Assembly: GCA_002337215.1 (NCBI GenBank)
Contig: DDFO01000003.1
Coordinates: 85,451 to 113,641 of the forward strand
Direction: 5' to 3'
DNA: 28,191 nt
DNA from: Phycisphaerales bacterium UBA1926
GTDB taxonomy: Bacteria > Planctomycetota > Phycisphaerae > Phycisphaerales > UBA1924
Shown one piece after another: positions 9,455 to 17,464 of the stretch. Each line of letters begins with the position of its first letter. The stretch's first letter is position 1. Under the pieces are notes generated by a model. It did no database searches and was not told where the DNA came from. It saw only the letters and a program-made list of their open reading frames with translations. The position numbers were made by a program, and so were the translations under genes.

Positions 9455-10504
9455 GTGACCAAACCGCTCCAAACCCCGATGAAAACACAGGATCTGAGCG
9501 GAACAGACGAGCACGCCGCCCATCGCAGGTCCGTGCTCGCGGGCCTCGGGTTCGGCGTGCTCGCCTACGGCTCATGGGGGTTCGTCGCGTTCTACTTCAA
9601 GGCCGTGGCCGCCGTCGATCCGCTCGAGGTCCTCTGCCACCGCGTCGTCTGGTCGGTCGGCATCCTCGCCCTGATGGTCCAGATCTCCGGGCGATGGGGC
9701 GAATGCCGCGACCTGCTCCGCCTTCCGAGCACCTGGCGGTCCATGTCGGTCAGCACCGTGCTCATCGCGGTCAACTGGCTGGTCTTCATCTACGCCGTCT
9801 CGGCGGGCCGGCTCATCGAGGCCAGCCTCGGCTACTTCATCAACCCGCTCGTCAGCATCCTGCTGGGCATGGTCTTTCTGGGCGAGCGTCTCCGGCCTCT
9901 CCAGTGGGTCGCCGTCGCGTGCGCGATCGTCGGCGTGTCGATCTACACCTACCAGGTCGGCTCACTGCCCTGGATCTCGCTCACCCTCGCCGGCTCGTTC
10001 GGCCTCTACGGCCTCGTCCGAAAACAAGCCAAGGCCGGGCCCGTCGTCGGGCTCTTCTTCGAGACGACACTTCTCCTCCCCGTCGCGACCGCCTACCTCG
10101 TCGCCATGTCTGCCACGGGAATCCGCGAGATCGTTTTCGCCAGCAGACCTCCCCAGGGCGTCGATCCGACAGAGCACATCGGTTCGCTGAGGATGGACAT
10201 CCTTCTCGCCGCGGGCGGCGTCGTCACCACGCTCCCGCTCCTCTGGTTCGCCGCCGCCGCACGCAGGCTCCGTCTGAGCACGATCGGGTTCATGCAGTAC
10301 TCCGCGCCGACCATTCAGTTCCTGATTGCCGTCCTCGCGTTCGGCGAGCCGTTCAACAAAGACCGCGCGATCGCGTTCGCGATCATCTGGACAGGGATCA
10401 TCATCTTTGTAATCGACTCGGTCGTGCGTCAGCAGCGAAGCAGAGTGTTGAGATCACGATCATTGCAGCCGGGATCGCACGCTACTCCGCGCAGCCGTTC
10501 GTGA
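9455..10504 (+). CDS. rarD: RarD/EamA family transporter
   Basis: The 349-residue inner-membrane protein has about ten transmembrane helices in two EamA halves. Segments typical of RarD include [90 protein letters not shown] and the ending [15 protein letters not shown]. The family is named for chloramphenicol sensitivity in gamma-proteobacteria, but its substrate is not established. The start is taken as GTG 9455 because a -10-like box sits 7 nt upstream; ATG 9479 would shorten it by eight residues. The Ser/Arg-rich last 20 residues overlap the 3' end of the convergent gene by 23 bp. Confidence 0.88.
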   Translation: MTKPLQTPMKTQDLSGTDEHAAHRRSVLAGLGFGVLAYGSWGFVAFYFKAVAAVDPLEVLCHRVVWSVGILALMVQISGRWGECRDLLRLPSTWRSMSVSTVLIAVNWLVFIYAVSAGRLIEASLGYFINPLVSILLGMVFLGERLRPLQWVAVACAIVGVSIYTYQVGSLPWISLTLAGSFGLYGLVRKQAKAGPVVGLFFETTLLLPVATAYLVAMSATGIREIVFASRPPQGVDPTEHIGSLRMDILLAAGGVVTTLPLLWFAAAARRLRLSTIGFMQYSAPTIQFLIAVLAFGEPFNKDRAIAFAIIWTGIIIFVIDSVVRQQRSRVLRSRSLQPGSHATPRSRS

Positions 10505-12122
10505 ACGACGTCACAAACGCGGAAAGATCGTCAAGATCCCACACGCCGACTGGCGCGACCAGATCTGAGGACGGTCTTTGCTGGAGAAAACCGGTGAGGA
10601 AGCCGCTGATGTCAGCGAGATCGAGCACGCCCCAAGGGGCTCGGAAATCGGCCGGGCAGGCGTCGAAAATGACTCGCTCGATGACATGGGCAAAGAACGC
10701 GCCCGCGTCCCGTCCCTGAGGATGCGAACGGAACACGTCGAGCAGCCCACCGTTTGCGCCACCGCCATCCGCGGCGAGATCGACCAGAATGTCGCCGTAC
10801 GCAAACGCGTCGTACCCATGATCCGCGAGCCACGCTCGCGACACCGTGTTGCCATCGAACCATTGGCCATCGGTGAAATCGAAGATCGACACCGCGGAGA
10901 CATCCTCCCGCGTTCCCGCGATCGCGAACGCGGCATCACGCTGTTCTTGATGCCGACCGGGGATCACCTGACCGCTGATGCGGTGATTCCACGGGATCAC
11001 GATGCAGTGCCGGACAGGGCCGAGATTGGCATCCGCAGCGGCGGCCGCGGTCTGGTCAATCATCCGCGTCATCACATCGGTCGCCTCGTTCGGCTCAATG
11101 TCCTCCACATTCACGAGATAGAACGCGTAGATCGGTTGAGTACGCTCAATGGTCGTCGCGTCGAGCCAGTGAGCGAGTTGCGCGCGGCTGAACGTCTTGA
11201 CCGGGAAACCCGGCGTCCCGCTCGGTGTATCGAGCCCAAAACCCTCGTAGCTCCACGAACCGTCGGCCAGTGCACTGAAGTGCAAGCCCGGCTCCCGATC
11301 GCCGTTCGTGGTGCGATAGGCGGTCAAGCCCGCAGGGAATACGTATCCGCCGAGCCCGGTCGACTCGCCGACCGAAAGAATGTAATCGAGTTCGCTGGCT
11401 GCGTTGATAACGACGGGCATGTCCTCTGGCGCTGCGAAAATCTGTCCGTCCGCCGGGGGAACCGGCCCGTCGATGTCCGGGTCGAGCCCATCGATTCTCT
11501 TCGGTCGAGATTGCTCCCGTGGGTCGAACTCAATCGACGCACTACCGGAAGTCAACTCGAGCGACTCGACCGAGACCGGTGCGCCGGGAGGATCGAGCAG
11601 TATCTGCCTGACGCGAACGGTATCGCCCGAGACGGCGAATGAGCCATGAAACCCGACGATCGGTGGGTTTCGCCGGGCGCGATACCGGATCAGATCGCTC
11701 CGTGCCGTGACGTGATCGGGGTGGCGGTACTCGCGAAGTCTCCACAGCGGCAACCCGTACTTTGTTTCCGCATCGGGCCCCGACTCGTAGAGGGTGTAAG
11801 AGTTCGCCGCGTCGATCGTTCTCACCGATGGATCGATCGGTTCGAATACCACGTTGAACCAGCTCGGACCATCACCAAGCGTGAACGCGGTCCAGTGATC
11901 GACACGCCACGAGAGCAGCGATCCGGCAGATGCCCGCTCGGCGTACGGGATTGCGTACGAGTCCCCGAGCCAGAGCACGCGAACGTCGTCGTGAAGCACC
12001 GCTCGCAGCGGAAGAACATCGACACCTGCGGGTGTGCCGTCGGCCGCCGTCCCAGCATGAGCCGCGATCAAGAACGAAGCCGCGACAACGAAACATGACT
12101 CGCGGCCGGCACGACACTCCAT
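10482..12122 (-). CDS. Secreted GC-type dockerin domain-anchored protein, function unknown (GDS-motif start)
   Basis: The 546-residue exported protein has a signal peptide (residues 1 to about 26, hydrophobic FVVAASFLIAAHAG). Early in the mature part it reads VRVLWLGDSYAIPYAERASAGSLLSW. The GDSY resembles block I of SGNH/GDSL hydrolases, but I cannot identify a convincing Asp-x-x-His block V, so hydrolase activity is only a suggestion. Around residue 370 it has a region rich in Ala and Asp (MTRMIDQTAAAAADANLG). The C-terminal 60 residues are a two-unit dockerin (PWGVLDLADISGFLTGF, then [16 protein letters not shown]) ending NGCAE. ATG 12122 has TTGGAG 7 nt upstream. The gene lies downstream of another dockerin protein but behind a terminator, so it is probably transcribed separately. 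Confidence 0.75.
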   Translation of the reverse strand: MECRAGRESCFVVAASFLIAAHAGTAADGTPAGVDVLPLRAVLHDDVRVLWLGDSYAIPYAERASAGSLLSWRVDHWTAFTLGDGPSWFNVVFEPIDPSVRTIDAANSYTLYESGPDAETKYGLPLWRLREYRHPDHVTARSDLIRYRARRNPPIVGFHGSFAVSGDTVRVRQILLDPPGAPVSVESLELTSGSASIEFDPREQSRPKRIDGLDPDIDGPVPPADGQIFAAPEDMPVVINAASELDYILSVGESTGLGGYVFPAGLTAYRTTNGDREPGLHFSALADGSWSYEGFGLDTPSGTPGFPVKTFSRAQLAHWLDATTIERTQPIYAFYLVNVEDIEPNEATDVMTRMIDQTAAAAADANLGPVRHCIVIPWNHRISGQVIPGRHQEQRDAAFAIAGTREDVSAVSIFDFTDGQWFDGNTVSRAWLADHGYDAFAYGDILVDLAADGGGANGGLLDVFRSHPQGRDAGAFFAHVIERVIFDACPADFRAPWGVLDLADISGFLTGFLQQRPSSDLVAPVGVWDLDDLSAFVTSFTNGCAE

Positions 12123-12159
12123 CGCGGAACTCCAACATTGAATTCGAGAAGGATTGCGG

Positions 12160-12201
12160 AAAACCGTAAAACCGCGATGTCGACTCTCATCGACACCGCG
12201 G
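12160..12201 (-). terminator. Intrinsic terminator of the PQQ-type sugar dehydrogenase gene
   Basis: A 12-bp stem pairs 12172-12183 with 12190-12201 around a 6-nt loop. On the minus-strand RNA the single non-Watson-Crick pair is G-U; on the plus strand it would be an A-C mismatch. TTTTACGGTTTT follows on the minus strand (down to about 12160). Both facts assign it to the minus-strand gene ending at 12237. Confidence 0.85.
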
Positions 12202-12236
12202 GCATGTTGGAGTGGTCGCAAAGACCATCAGTTCAT

Positions 12237-13661
12237 TCAGGGGCAACCGGAAGTAAACGTCGACACGAACGCCTGCAGGTCCGCGAGATCCCACACGCCG
12301 AAGGGCTCGGCGAGGTCCGCGATGTCCTGCTGGTTCTGGAAGCCGGTGATGAAGCCCTGCACGTCCGCGAGATCGAGCACGCCGTACGGCTCGGCGACGT
12401 CCGCGATATTGCAGCCGCACGCCGGCGGGTTGCCCGCCGCGATCTGGCACGCGTCCTCGATGCCGTTGCCGTCGCAGTCCTCGGTCAGCATCCCGTCGGC
12501 GCGGACGATCTTCTCGACCGTGCCGCCCTGGCGGACGAGGTACATCTCGCCGTAGGCGTCAAGCCCGAACGAGACGATGCCGAAGCCGCCGCCGATCTCG
12601 AAGGTCCGGCTCTGGAACTCGGTCTGGTTCACGCCGTCATACTTGAAGCTGAACGCCTGGCCCGAGCAGTAATCGGCATAGAAATAGGTGCCGTCGAGCT
12701 CGGGGATGGCGCAGCCGCGGTAGACCTCGCCGCCCGTGATCGAGCAGTTGCCGCCGCTGTGGCTGTAGGTCTGGATCGGGAAGACGTAATCGGCCGCCGG
12801 GCCGCACCCGAAGGTGTTGAAGGCATTGTTGCCCTCGTAGCAGCGCCAGCCGTAGTTCTCACCACCCGCACTCGAGGCGGGCTGGAAGTCGATCTCCTCG
12901 ATCGCGTTCTGACCCACATCACCCATATACAGATCGCCGGTCTCGCGATCGAACGCCGCCCGCCACACGTTCCGCAGGCCGTACGCCCAGATCTCATCGT
13001 CGCCGCTCACACCCACGAACGGGTTGTCGGCGGGGATGGCGTAGTTGAACGCGGAACTGCCGGGGAAGTCGTCGCCGTTCACGTCGATCCGGAGCATCTT
13101 GCCCAGCAGCTGGTTGGTGATGTCCTGAGCGCGGTTGCCCGGGTCGCCGCCCGAACCGCCGTCACCCATCGAGACATACAGGTACTCGTCGGGCCCAAAC
13201 CCGATCCAGCCGCCGTTGTGGTTGCTGAACGGCTGATCAACGAACAGGATCTGACGCCGGCTGAACCCGTCGGCGATATCCGGGTTCGCGCTGACGGTGA
13301 ACTCATCGACGATCGTGTCGCCGCTCGTGTTCGTGTAGTTGATGTAGAACTTGCCGTTGGTCGCGTAGTCGGGGTGGAACGCGAGACCGAGCAGGCCCTG
13401 CTCGCTCGCCGTGCTCACCGTCTGGCTCAGGAACGGTGTCGGCAGCAGCGTGTTCGTGTTCAGGTCGAGGATCCGGATCCGGCCCGTCGAGCCGCTCCGC
13501 TGCTCGATAATGAAGATCCGATCAAAGTCTCCGGGCGCATGAGTCACAAACAGGGGCCGCGCCAGCCCGCTCGCAATCGTTTCGGTCGTCAGCGAAACAC
13601 CGCCGCCCGCCGCCATCGAGATACCGATAGCCAACGCGCCGCATGCAATCAAAGTCTTCAT
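12237..13661 (-). CDS. Secreted PQQ-dependent sugar dehydrogenase-like protein with GC-type dockerin
   Basis: The 474-residue protein has a signal peptide (about 1-19). A six-bladed glucose/sorbosone dehydrogenase propeller occupies about residues 20-375. Family marks include GLLGLAFHPDYATNGKFYINYT, NHNGGWIGFGPDEYLYVSMGDGG, GKMLRIDVNGDDFPG, YGLRNVWRAAFDRETGDLYMGDVGQ and the closing Cys-containing TYSHSGGNCSITGGEVYRG. These enzymes oxidise aldoses in the periplasm using PQQ and calcium, but many homologues are uncharacterised. A DCDGNGIEDAC calcium-loop-like linker and a two-unit dockerin ending SGCP follow. Two adjacent ATGs exist; 13661 is chosen because GGAGG lies 6 nt upstream, against 3 nt for 13664. 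The downstream terminator closes the transcript. Confidence 0.9.
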   Translation of the reverse strand: MKTLIACGALAIGISMAAGGGVSLTTETIASGLARPLFVTHAPGDFDRIFIIEQRSGSTGRIRILDLNTNTLLPTPFLSQTVSTASEQGLLGLAFHPDYATNGKFYINYTNTSGDTIVDEFTVSANPDIADGFSRRQILFVDQPFSNHNGGWIGFGPDEYLYVSMGDGGSGGDPGNRAQDITNQLLGKMLRIDVNGDDFPGSSAFNYAIPADNPFVGVSGDDEIWAYGLRNVWRAAFDRETGDLYMGDVGQNAIEEIDFQPASSAGGENYGWRCYEGNNAFNTFGCGPAADYVFPIQTYSHSGGNCSITGGEVYRGCAIPELDGTYFYADYCSGQAFSFKYDGVNQTEFQSRTFEIGGGFGIVSFGLDAYGEMYLVRQGGTVEKIVRADGMLTEDCDGNGIEDACQIAAGNPPACGCNIADVAEPYGVLDLADVQGFITGFQNQQDIADLAEPFGVWDLADLQAFVSTFTSGCP

Positions 13662-13943
13662 CATGGTCCTCCAAACCCCTCCGAGAATCATCTCTCACGA
13701 AAAACGCCGGTCTGTACGGAACCGGCTTCACACAGTGTGACCCGATAGCCTGTCCGCCGCAAGGAAAACCGCCTGTATCGGCACAACTGTCCGAGATATC
13801 GGCACTTTCGACCGGTTGCACAAGGACGATGCGACGGACAAACCGGCCAATCATCCTACGCGCCCGCCTATGCTTCCGCGTCCCGGGAGAAACCGCACGG
13901 ATCTAGCCCGGACGACCCCGATTCATACGAAAGGAATCCGAAC
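13662..13943. promoter_or_regulatory. Divergent control region between the sugar dehydrogenase gene and sat
   Basis: This 282-bp gap holds several elements. GCCGGT (13706-13711) and ACCGGC (13721-13726) form a hairpin that is followed on the minus strand by a G and five Ts. It therefore looks like a terminator inside the leader of the sugar dehydrogenase gene. The palindrome TCACACAGTGTGA is at 13728-13740. The direct repeat TATCGGCAC occurs at 13776-13784 and 13797-13805, exactly 21 bp apart. TATGCT near 13869 could be the -10 of sat. No known riboswitch was recognised. Confidence 0.45.
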
Positions 13944-15116
13944 ATGTCCGGTTTGATCCCGCCCCACGGCGGCACGCTTGTCAACCGCATCGCCGCGCCC
14001 GACCGCGCTGCCGAGCTCACCAAAGAAGCCGCGGGCCTGACCCGCATCGATCTGTCCGCCAAGCAGTCGTGCGATGTCGAAATGATCGGCATCGGCGCGT
14101 TCAGCCCGCTGACCGGCTTCATGGGCAAGGCCGACTTCGATTCGGTCATCAGTGACATGAAGCTCGCCGACGGCAACATCTGGCCCATCCCGATCACGCT
14201 CGCCGTCGCCGAGGGCGTCGCCAGCAAGGGCGACCGCGTCGCGCTCTATGCGCCCAACGGCGTGCTGCAGGCGATCATGGATGTCGAGGAGACCTACGCC
14301 CACGACACCGCCAGGGAAGCCACGATCTTCTTCAACGGTGCCGAAGACGACGGCCAGCACCCCGGCGCCGAAGCCGTCAAGGCCGAGGGCCCCGTCTGCC
14401 TCGCCGGCCCGATCGAGGTCGTCACCACCTGCGTCGATCCCGAAGGCCCCGAGGCCTTCCTCGACCAACGCCTCACCCCCGCCCAGACCCGGGCCGAGTT
14501 CGAGAAGCGCGGCTGGTCGACCGTCAGCGCGTTCCAGACCCGCAACCCGATCCACCGCGCCCACGAGTACCTCTGCAAGTGCGCCCAGGAGATCACCGAC
14601 GGCATCCTCATCCACCCGCTGGTGGGCGAGACCAAGCCCGGCGACATCCCCGCCGACGTGCGCATGAAGTGCTACACCAAGCTCATCGAAGAGTACTTCG
14701 TCGATGAGCGCACGATGCTCTCGGTCATGCCCGCCGCGATGCGCTACGCCGGCCCGCGCGAGGCCATCCTCCACGCCCTCGTCCGCAAGAACTACGGCGT
14801 AACACACTTCATCGTGGGCCGTGACCACGCCGGCGTCGGCTCCTATTACGGCACCTACGACGCCCAGAACATCTTTGACGACCTCGACAAGGACAACCTC
14901 GCCATCGAGCCGCTCAAGTTCGAGCACGCCGCCTTCTCCAAGAAGGCACAGGGCATGGTCAGCGGCAAGACCTTCCCCAAGATCGACGGCGATCAGATCT
15001 TCCTCAGCGGCACCAAGGTCCGCGAGATGCTCAGCAAGGGCGAACGCCCCCCCGGCGAGTTCACCCGCCCCGAGGTCGCCGACATCCTGATCGACTGGGC
15101 GACCGCAGGCAGCTGA
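13944..15116 (+). CDS. sat: Sulfate adenylyltransferase (ATP sulfurylase, Sat type)
   Basis: Sat converts sulfate and ATP to adenosine-5'-phosphosulfate, the first step of sulfate assimilation (in some organisms it runs in reverse). The 390-residue single-chain enzyme carries QTRNPIHRAHE (198-208, with active-site His204 and His207), GRDHAGVG (292-299) and the C-terminal SGTKVREML followed by PPGEFTRPEV. No fused APS kinase domain is present, which agrees with the separate cysC at 8716. ATG 13944 has AAAGGAA 7 nt upstream. A GNRA-loop terminator follows the gene. Confidence 0.96.
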   Translation: MSGLIPPHGGTLVNRIAAPDRAAELTKEAAGLTRIDLSAKQSCDVEMIGIGAFSPLTGFMGKADFDSVISDMKLADGNIWPIPITLAVAEGVASKGDRVALYAPNGVLQAIMDVEETYAHDTAREATIFFNGAEDDGQHPGAEAVKAEGPVCLAGPIEVVTTCVDPEGPEAFLDQRLTPAQTRAEFEKRGWSTVSAFQTRNPIHRAHEYLCKCAQEITDGILIHPLVGETKPGDIPADVRMKCYTKLIEEYFVDERTMLSVMPAAMRYAGPREAILHALVRKNYGVTHFIVGRDHAGVGSYYGTYDAQNIFDDLDKDNLAIEPLKFEHAAFSKKAQGMVSGKTFPKIDGDQIFLSGTKVREMLSKGERPPGEFTRPEVADILIDWATAGS

Positions 15117-15180
15117 CCGAGGCCACCGGCGTGGGTCGCAACCCAACGCCGACCGGCAGACGACGGCACCTCAAAACGCA

Positions 15181-15214
15181 ACGAGCCCCTCGCGAAAGCG
15201 AGGGGCTTTTCTTT
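15181..15214 (+). terminator. Intrinsic terminator of sat (GNRA-loop module, copy 4)
   Basis: A perfect 10-bp stem, 15184-15193 with 15198-15207, is capped by GAAA (GNRA) and followed by a TTTTCTTT tract. The flanking ACGAG and the 8-bp inner stem match copies 1-3. The loop differs (GAAA instead of GCGA). Confidence 0.93.
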
Positions 15215-15336
15215 GGGGACGCTCTTGGGTTTCGGTATTCGGAGACGCTCGAACCGAGCACTGCCAAGGTCAAACGCCGGACAGCGATCACACCGCGAGC
15301 AGTCGATTCACCCGGCCGATCAGGATGTGATCCGGA

Positions 15337-15762
15337 TCACGCGCGACGGCTGACAAACCCGAGACCGCCGATGCTCACGAGCGCAAGGGCGCCCGGAGTC
15401 GGAACGAGGTCCAACATGTCCGCGTCCGCGTCGAAGCGCGGCTGGAGACCATCTGGATCCAGCGTCGGGATGAGCCGGTCGAACCCGAAGGGGGTCGTGT
15501 CACGGGTCGTGCGCCGGGGTCGGATCGTCTCGCCGTAGCCGGGCAACGCCGACGCGGCCCCGAGCGGATCGCTCGACCGCATCGCGAACGTGTCAACAAA
15601 GTCCCCGTTCGATACGATCGACGCCGTGCGCTCGGAGGCGACCGGATCGCCCACGAACACGTCGGACTCGATGCCGAAGACCATATCGATCGGCCCGGCG
15701 AGCACGACGCTCGGGACGGCGAGTACAGACAGCGCGGCCACCAACTGTGATTGAGAATTCAT
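15337..15762 (-). CDS. Small secreted PEP-CTERM-like protein
   Basis: The 141-residue protein has a signal peptide (about 1-22, ending VVLAG). A polar, Asp-rich middle of about 95 residues has no recognisable domain. The C-terminal sorting-like tail is VPTPGALALVSIGGLGFVSRRA: a VPTPG motif, a hydrophobic helix and a basic end. This is the planctomycete variant of PEP-CTERM tails, which are processed by exosortase-type systems. The function of the protein is unknown. ATG 15762 is preceded by GAGGGG about 9 nt upstream. The upstream gap (15763-15869) is distinctly AT-rich for this window and probably contains its promoter. Confidence 0.72.
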   Translation of the reverse strand: MNSQSQLVAALSVLAVPSVVLAGPIDMVFGIESDVFVGDPVASERTASIVSNGDFVDTFAMRSSDPLGAASALPGYGETIRPRRTTRDTTPFGFDRLIPTLDPDGLQPRFDADADMLDLVPTPGALALVSIGGLGFVSRRA

Positions 15763-15869
15763 GTGCGGTTTTCCCCTCGATCTCCGGCCGAATCATGCTC
15801 TATCGGCCCGGAAATGCAAACGAAAACCTCTTTTTTAGGACGAATTCAGCATTTATAGACCCAAACAGA

Positions 15870-17330
15870 TCACGCGTCGGAGAGGGCCGCGATCGCGCGG
15901 CCGATGTACACCGGGCTCGTGGGCTGCACAGAAAACTCGGCCGAGTCCGACGGCATCCCGGGCACATCCGCCGGGGTGAGGTCAGCCCGGCGGTCGAGGT
16001 CCTTGAGCTGCACGCGATCGGCGGCCTCCGGGGTGTCGTGGATCACCACAGCGAACCGGGCATACTGCCGCTCGGCGTCGGCGAGGAGCTTTTTCAGGTT
16101 CCGTGTCGATTTGTCACTCGAACGGGCGTGCATCGGGCGCACACCACCCGACGCCGGATCGAACCGCGATCGCTGCCACGGCTTCCGGTCGTCTCCGCTC
16201 TCGAGCCACGCCTCGCTCTCAACGCCTCGCCGGAGGTCGGCGAGCAACCGGCGCACGAGCCCGTCCGCGTCCTCGTTCCCCGGGATCACGAACGCCTCGG
16301 GGCGGACCGACGCGGGGCCCGCGCTCACCGCCTCCATCAGTTCGGGACCCTCGGGCATCAGGCTCTTGTCTTCCAGCAGCAGGCTGAGCACGACATCGCC
16401 CATCGCGAACCCGACCGCGGGGGTGGGCGGCCCGCCCACGAGCTCGATCAGCCCGTCGTACCGGCCCCCGCCCGCGACCGCGCGCTCGCCGTCGGCGTTG
16501 AGCTCGAACACCAGCCCGGTGTAGTACGCGAGACCCCGGACGATCGCCGAGTCCCACGCGAGCCAGGGCGATTCACCGGCGATCGCGGCGACCGACTCGT
16601 CGCGCTGCGCCACCAGCGCATCGAACCCGTCGGCGGAGAATCCGATCCCGTCCGCCTCGTCCGCGAACGCCTCTCTCGAGATCTTGTGCCGCTTGTCGAG
16701 CAAAGAGAACGCGCTGGGCATCGCGGTCGCCGACACCCCGCTCGCGGCGAGCTGCGCCTCGATAAACCGGCGATCGCAGAAAAGGACCTTCATGTGCGCG
16801 GGCGAGAACCCGAACTGCACGCACGCGCCGACGAGCGCGAACATCGCGTCGGTCTCCGCGGCGTGCTCCCCGCCCGACTCGGAATTTCCGATCACATCGC
16901 AGTTCCACTGCAGGAACTCGCGGAGCCGACCCCGCTGCGGGCGCTCGGCTCGGAAGAACGAGCCCGCCATGAACCACCGTGTCGGCTTCGGGAGCTGCCG
17001 CGCCCGGGCCGCGTACATGCGCGCCAGGGTGGGCGTGAACTCGGGCCTCATCGCGAACGGGGCCCGCCCGGTTTGCTGCACCCGTGCGACCTCGTCGGGG
17101 CTTTTGCCGGAAAACGACTGGAAGAGTTCGCCCAGGATGCCGTCCCCGCTCTTGACCGCGTAGAGCTCGGATTCCTCGAAGGTGGGGCCCTCGATCTCTT
17201 CGAAGCCGTGGCGGATCGAGGTGTCGCGCCAGGTCTGGATCAGATAGCGCCGGCGGAGCATGTCCTCGGGGTACATGTCGCGGGTGCCCTTGGGGCCCTT
17301 GAAGGTCCGTGTTGTCGTCCTGGATGCCAT
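15870..17330 (-). CDS. hisS: Histidine--tRNA ligase
   Basis: This class II synthetase of 486 residues is longer than the common 420-450. FKGPKGTRDMYPEDM opens the catalytic domain. Motif 2 reads GSFFRAERPQRGRLREFLQWNCDVIG. The histidine-binding loop reads VRGLAYYTGLVFEL, with Ala where most bacteria have Asp, as in several other HisRS groups. AGGGRYDGL and AVGFAMGDVVL follow. The C-terminal anticodon-binding domain appears to contain an extra hydrophilic segment of about 30-35 residues (roughly 16112-16200) between RRGVESEAWLE and STRNLKKLLADA. ATG 17330 begins just before the conserved core and has a -10-like TATCGT 6 nt upstream but no ribosome binding site. Confidence 0.94.
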   Translation of the reverse strand: MASRTTTRTFKGPKGTRDMYPEDMLRRRYLIQTWRDTSIRHGFEEIEGPTFEESELYAVKSGDGILGELFQSFSGKSPDEVARVQQTGRAPFAMRPEFTPTLARMYAARARQLPKPTRWFMAGSFFRAERPQRGRLREFLQWNCDVIGNSESGGEHAAETDAMFALVGACVQFGFSPAHMKVLFCDRRFIEAQLAASGVSATAMPSAFSLLDKRHKISREAFADEADGIGFSADGFDALVAQRDESVAAIAGESPWLAWDSAIVRGLAYYTGLVFELNADGERAVAGGGRYDGLIELVGGPPTPAVGFAMGDVVLSLLLEDKSLMPEGPELMEAVSAGPASVRPEAFVIPGNEDADGLVRRLLADLRRGVESEAWLESGDDRKPWQRSRFDPASGGVRPMHARSSDKSTRNLKKLLADAERQYARFAVVIHDTPEAADRVQLKDLDRRADLTPADVPGMPSDSAEFSVQPTSPVYIGRAIAALSDA

Positions 17331-17336
17331 GGGGGC

Positions 17337-17342
17337 ACGATA
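17337..17342 (-). promoter_or_regulatory. -10-like hexamer of a predicted leaderless promoter for hisS
   Basis: On the minus strand TATCGT ends 6 nt before the hisS ATG (17330). It is back to back with the TAGACT box at 17451 that serves the divergent gene. Confidence 0.5.
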
Positions 17343-17450
17343 GGTCCGCTCCAACTCCCGCTCCCGCGGGCCCGGGAGACGCGGGGGCCGTCCCGATCTG
17401 GCTCTGGATCTGAATTCTGGAGCCGGTTTCGGATCCGGGCCGCGCGGCGG

Positions 17451-17456
17451 TAGACT
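17451..17456 (+). promoter_or_regulatory. -10-like hexamer of a predicted leaderless promoter
   Basis: TAGACT ends 8 nt before ATG 17465. The same hexamer precedes hldE and mutL. Confidence 0.55.
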
Positions 17457-17464
17457 GTCGTTCG

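Noticed and set aside
13728..13740. TCACACAGTGTGA as a CRP-type site
   Set aside because: The half-sites are in the wrong order for CRP (TGTGA-N6-TCACA) and the spacing differs. It is kept only as a generic palindrome.
15327..15340. Perfect palindrome GTGATCCGGATCAC
   Set aside because: It overlaps the stop codon of the PEP-CTERM-like gene and has no loop or T-run. Short GATC-containing palindromes are expected in this base composition.
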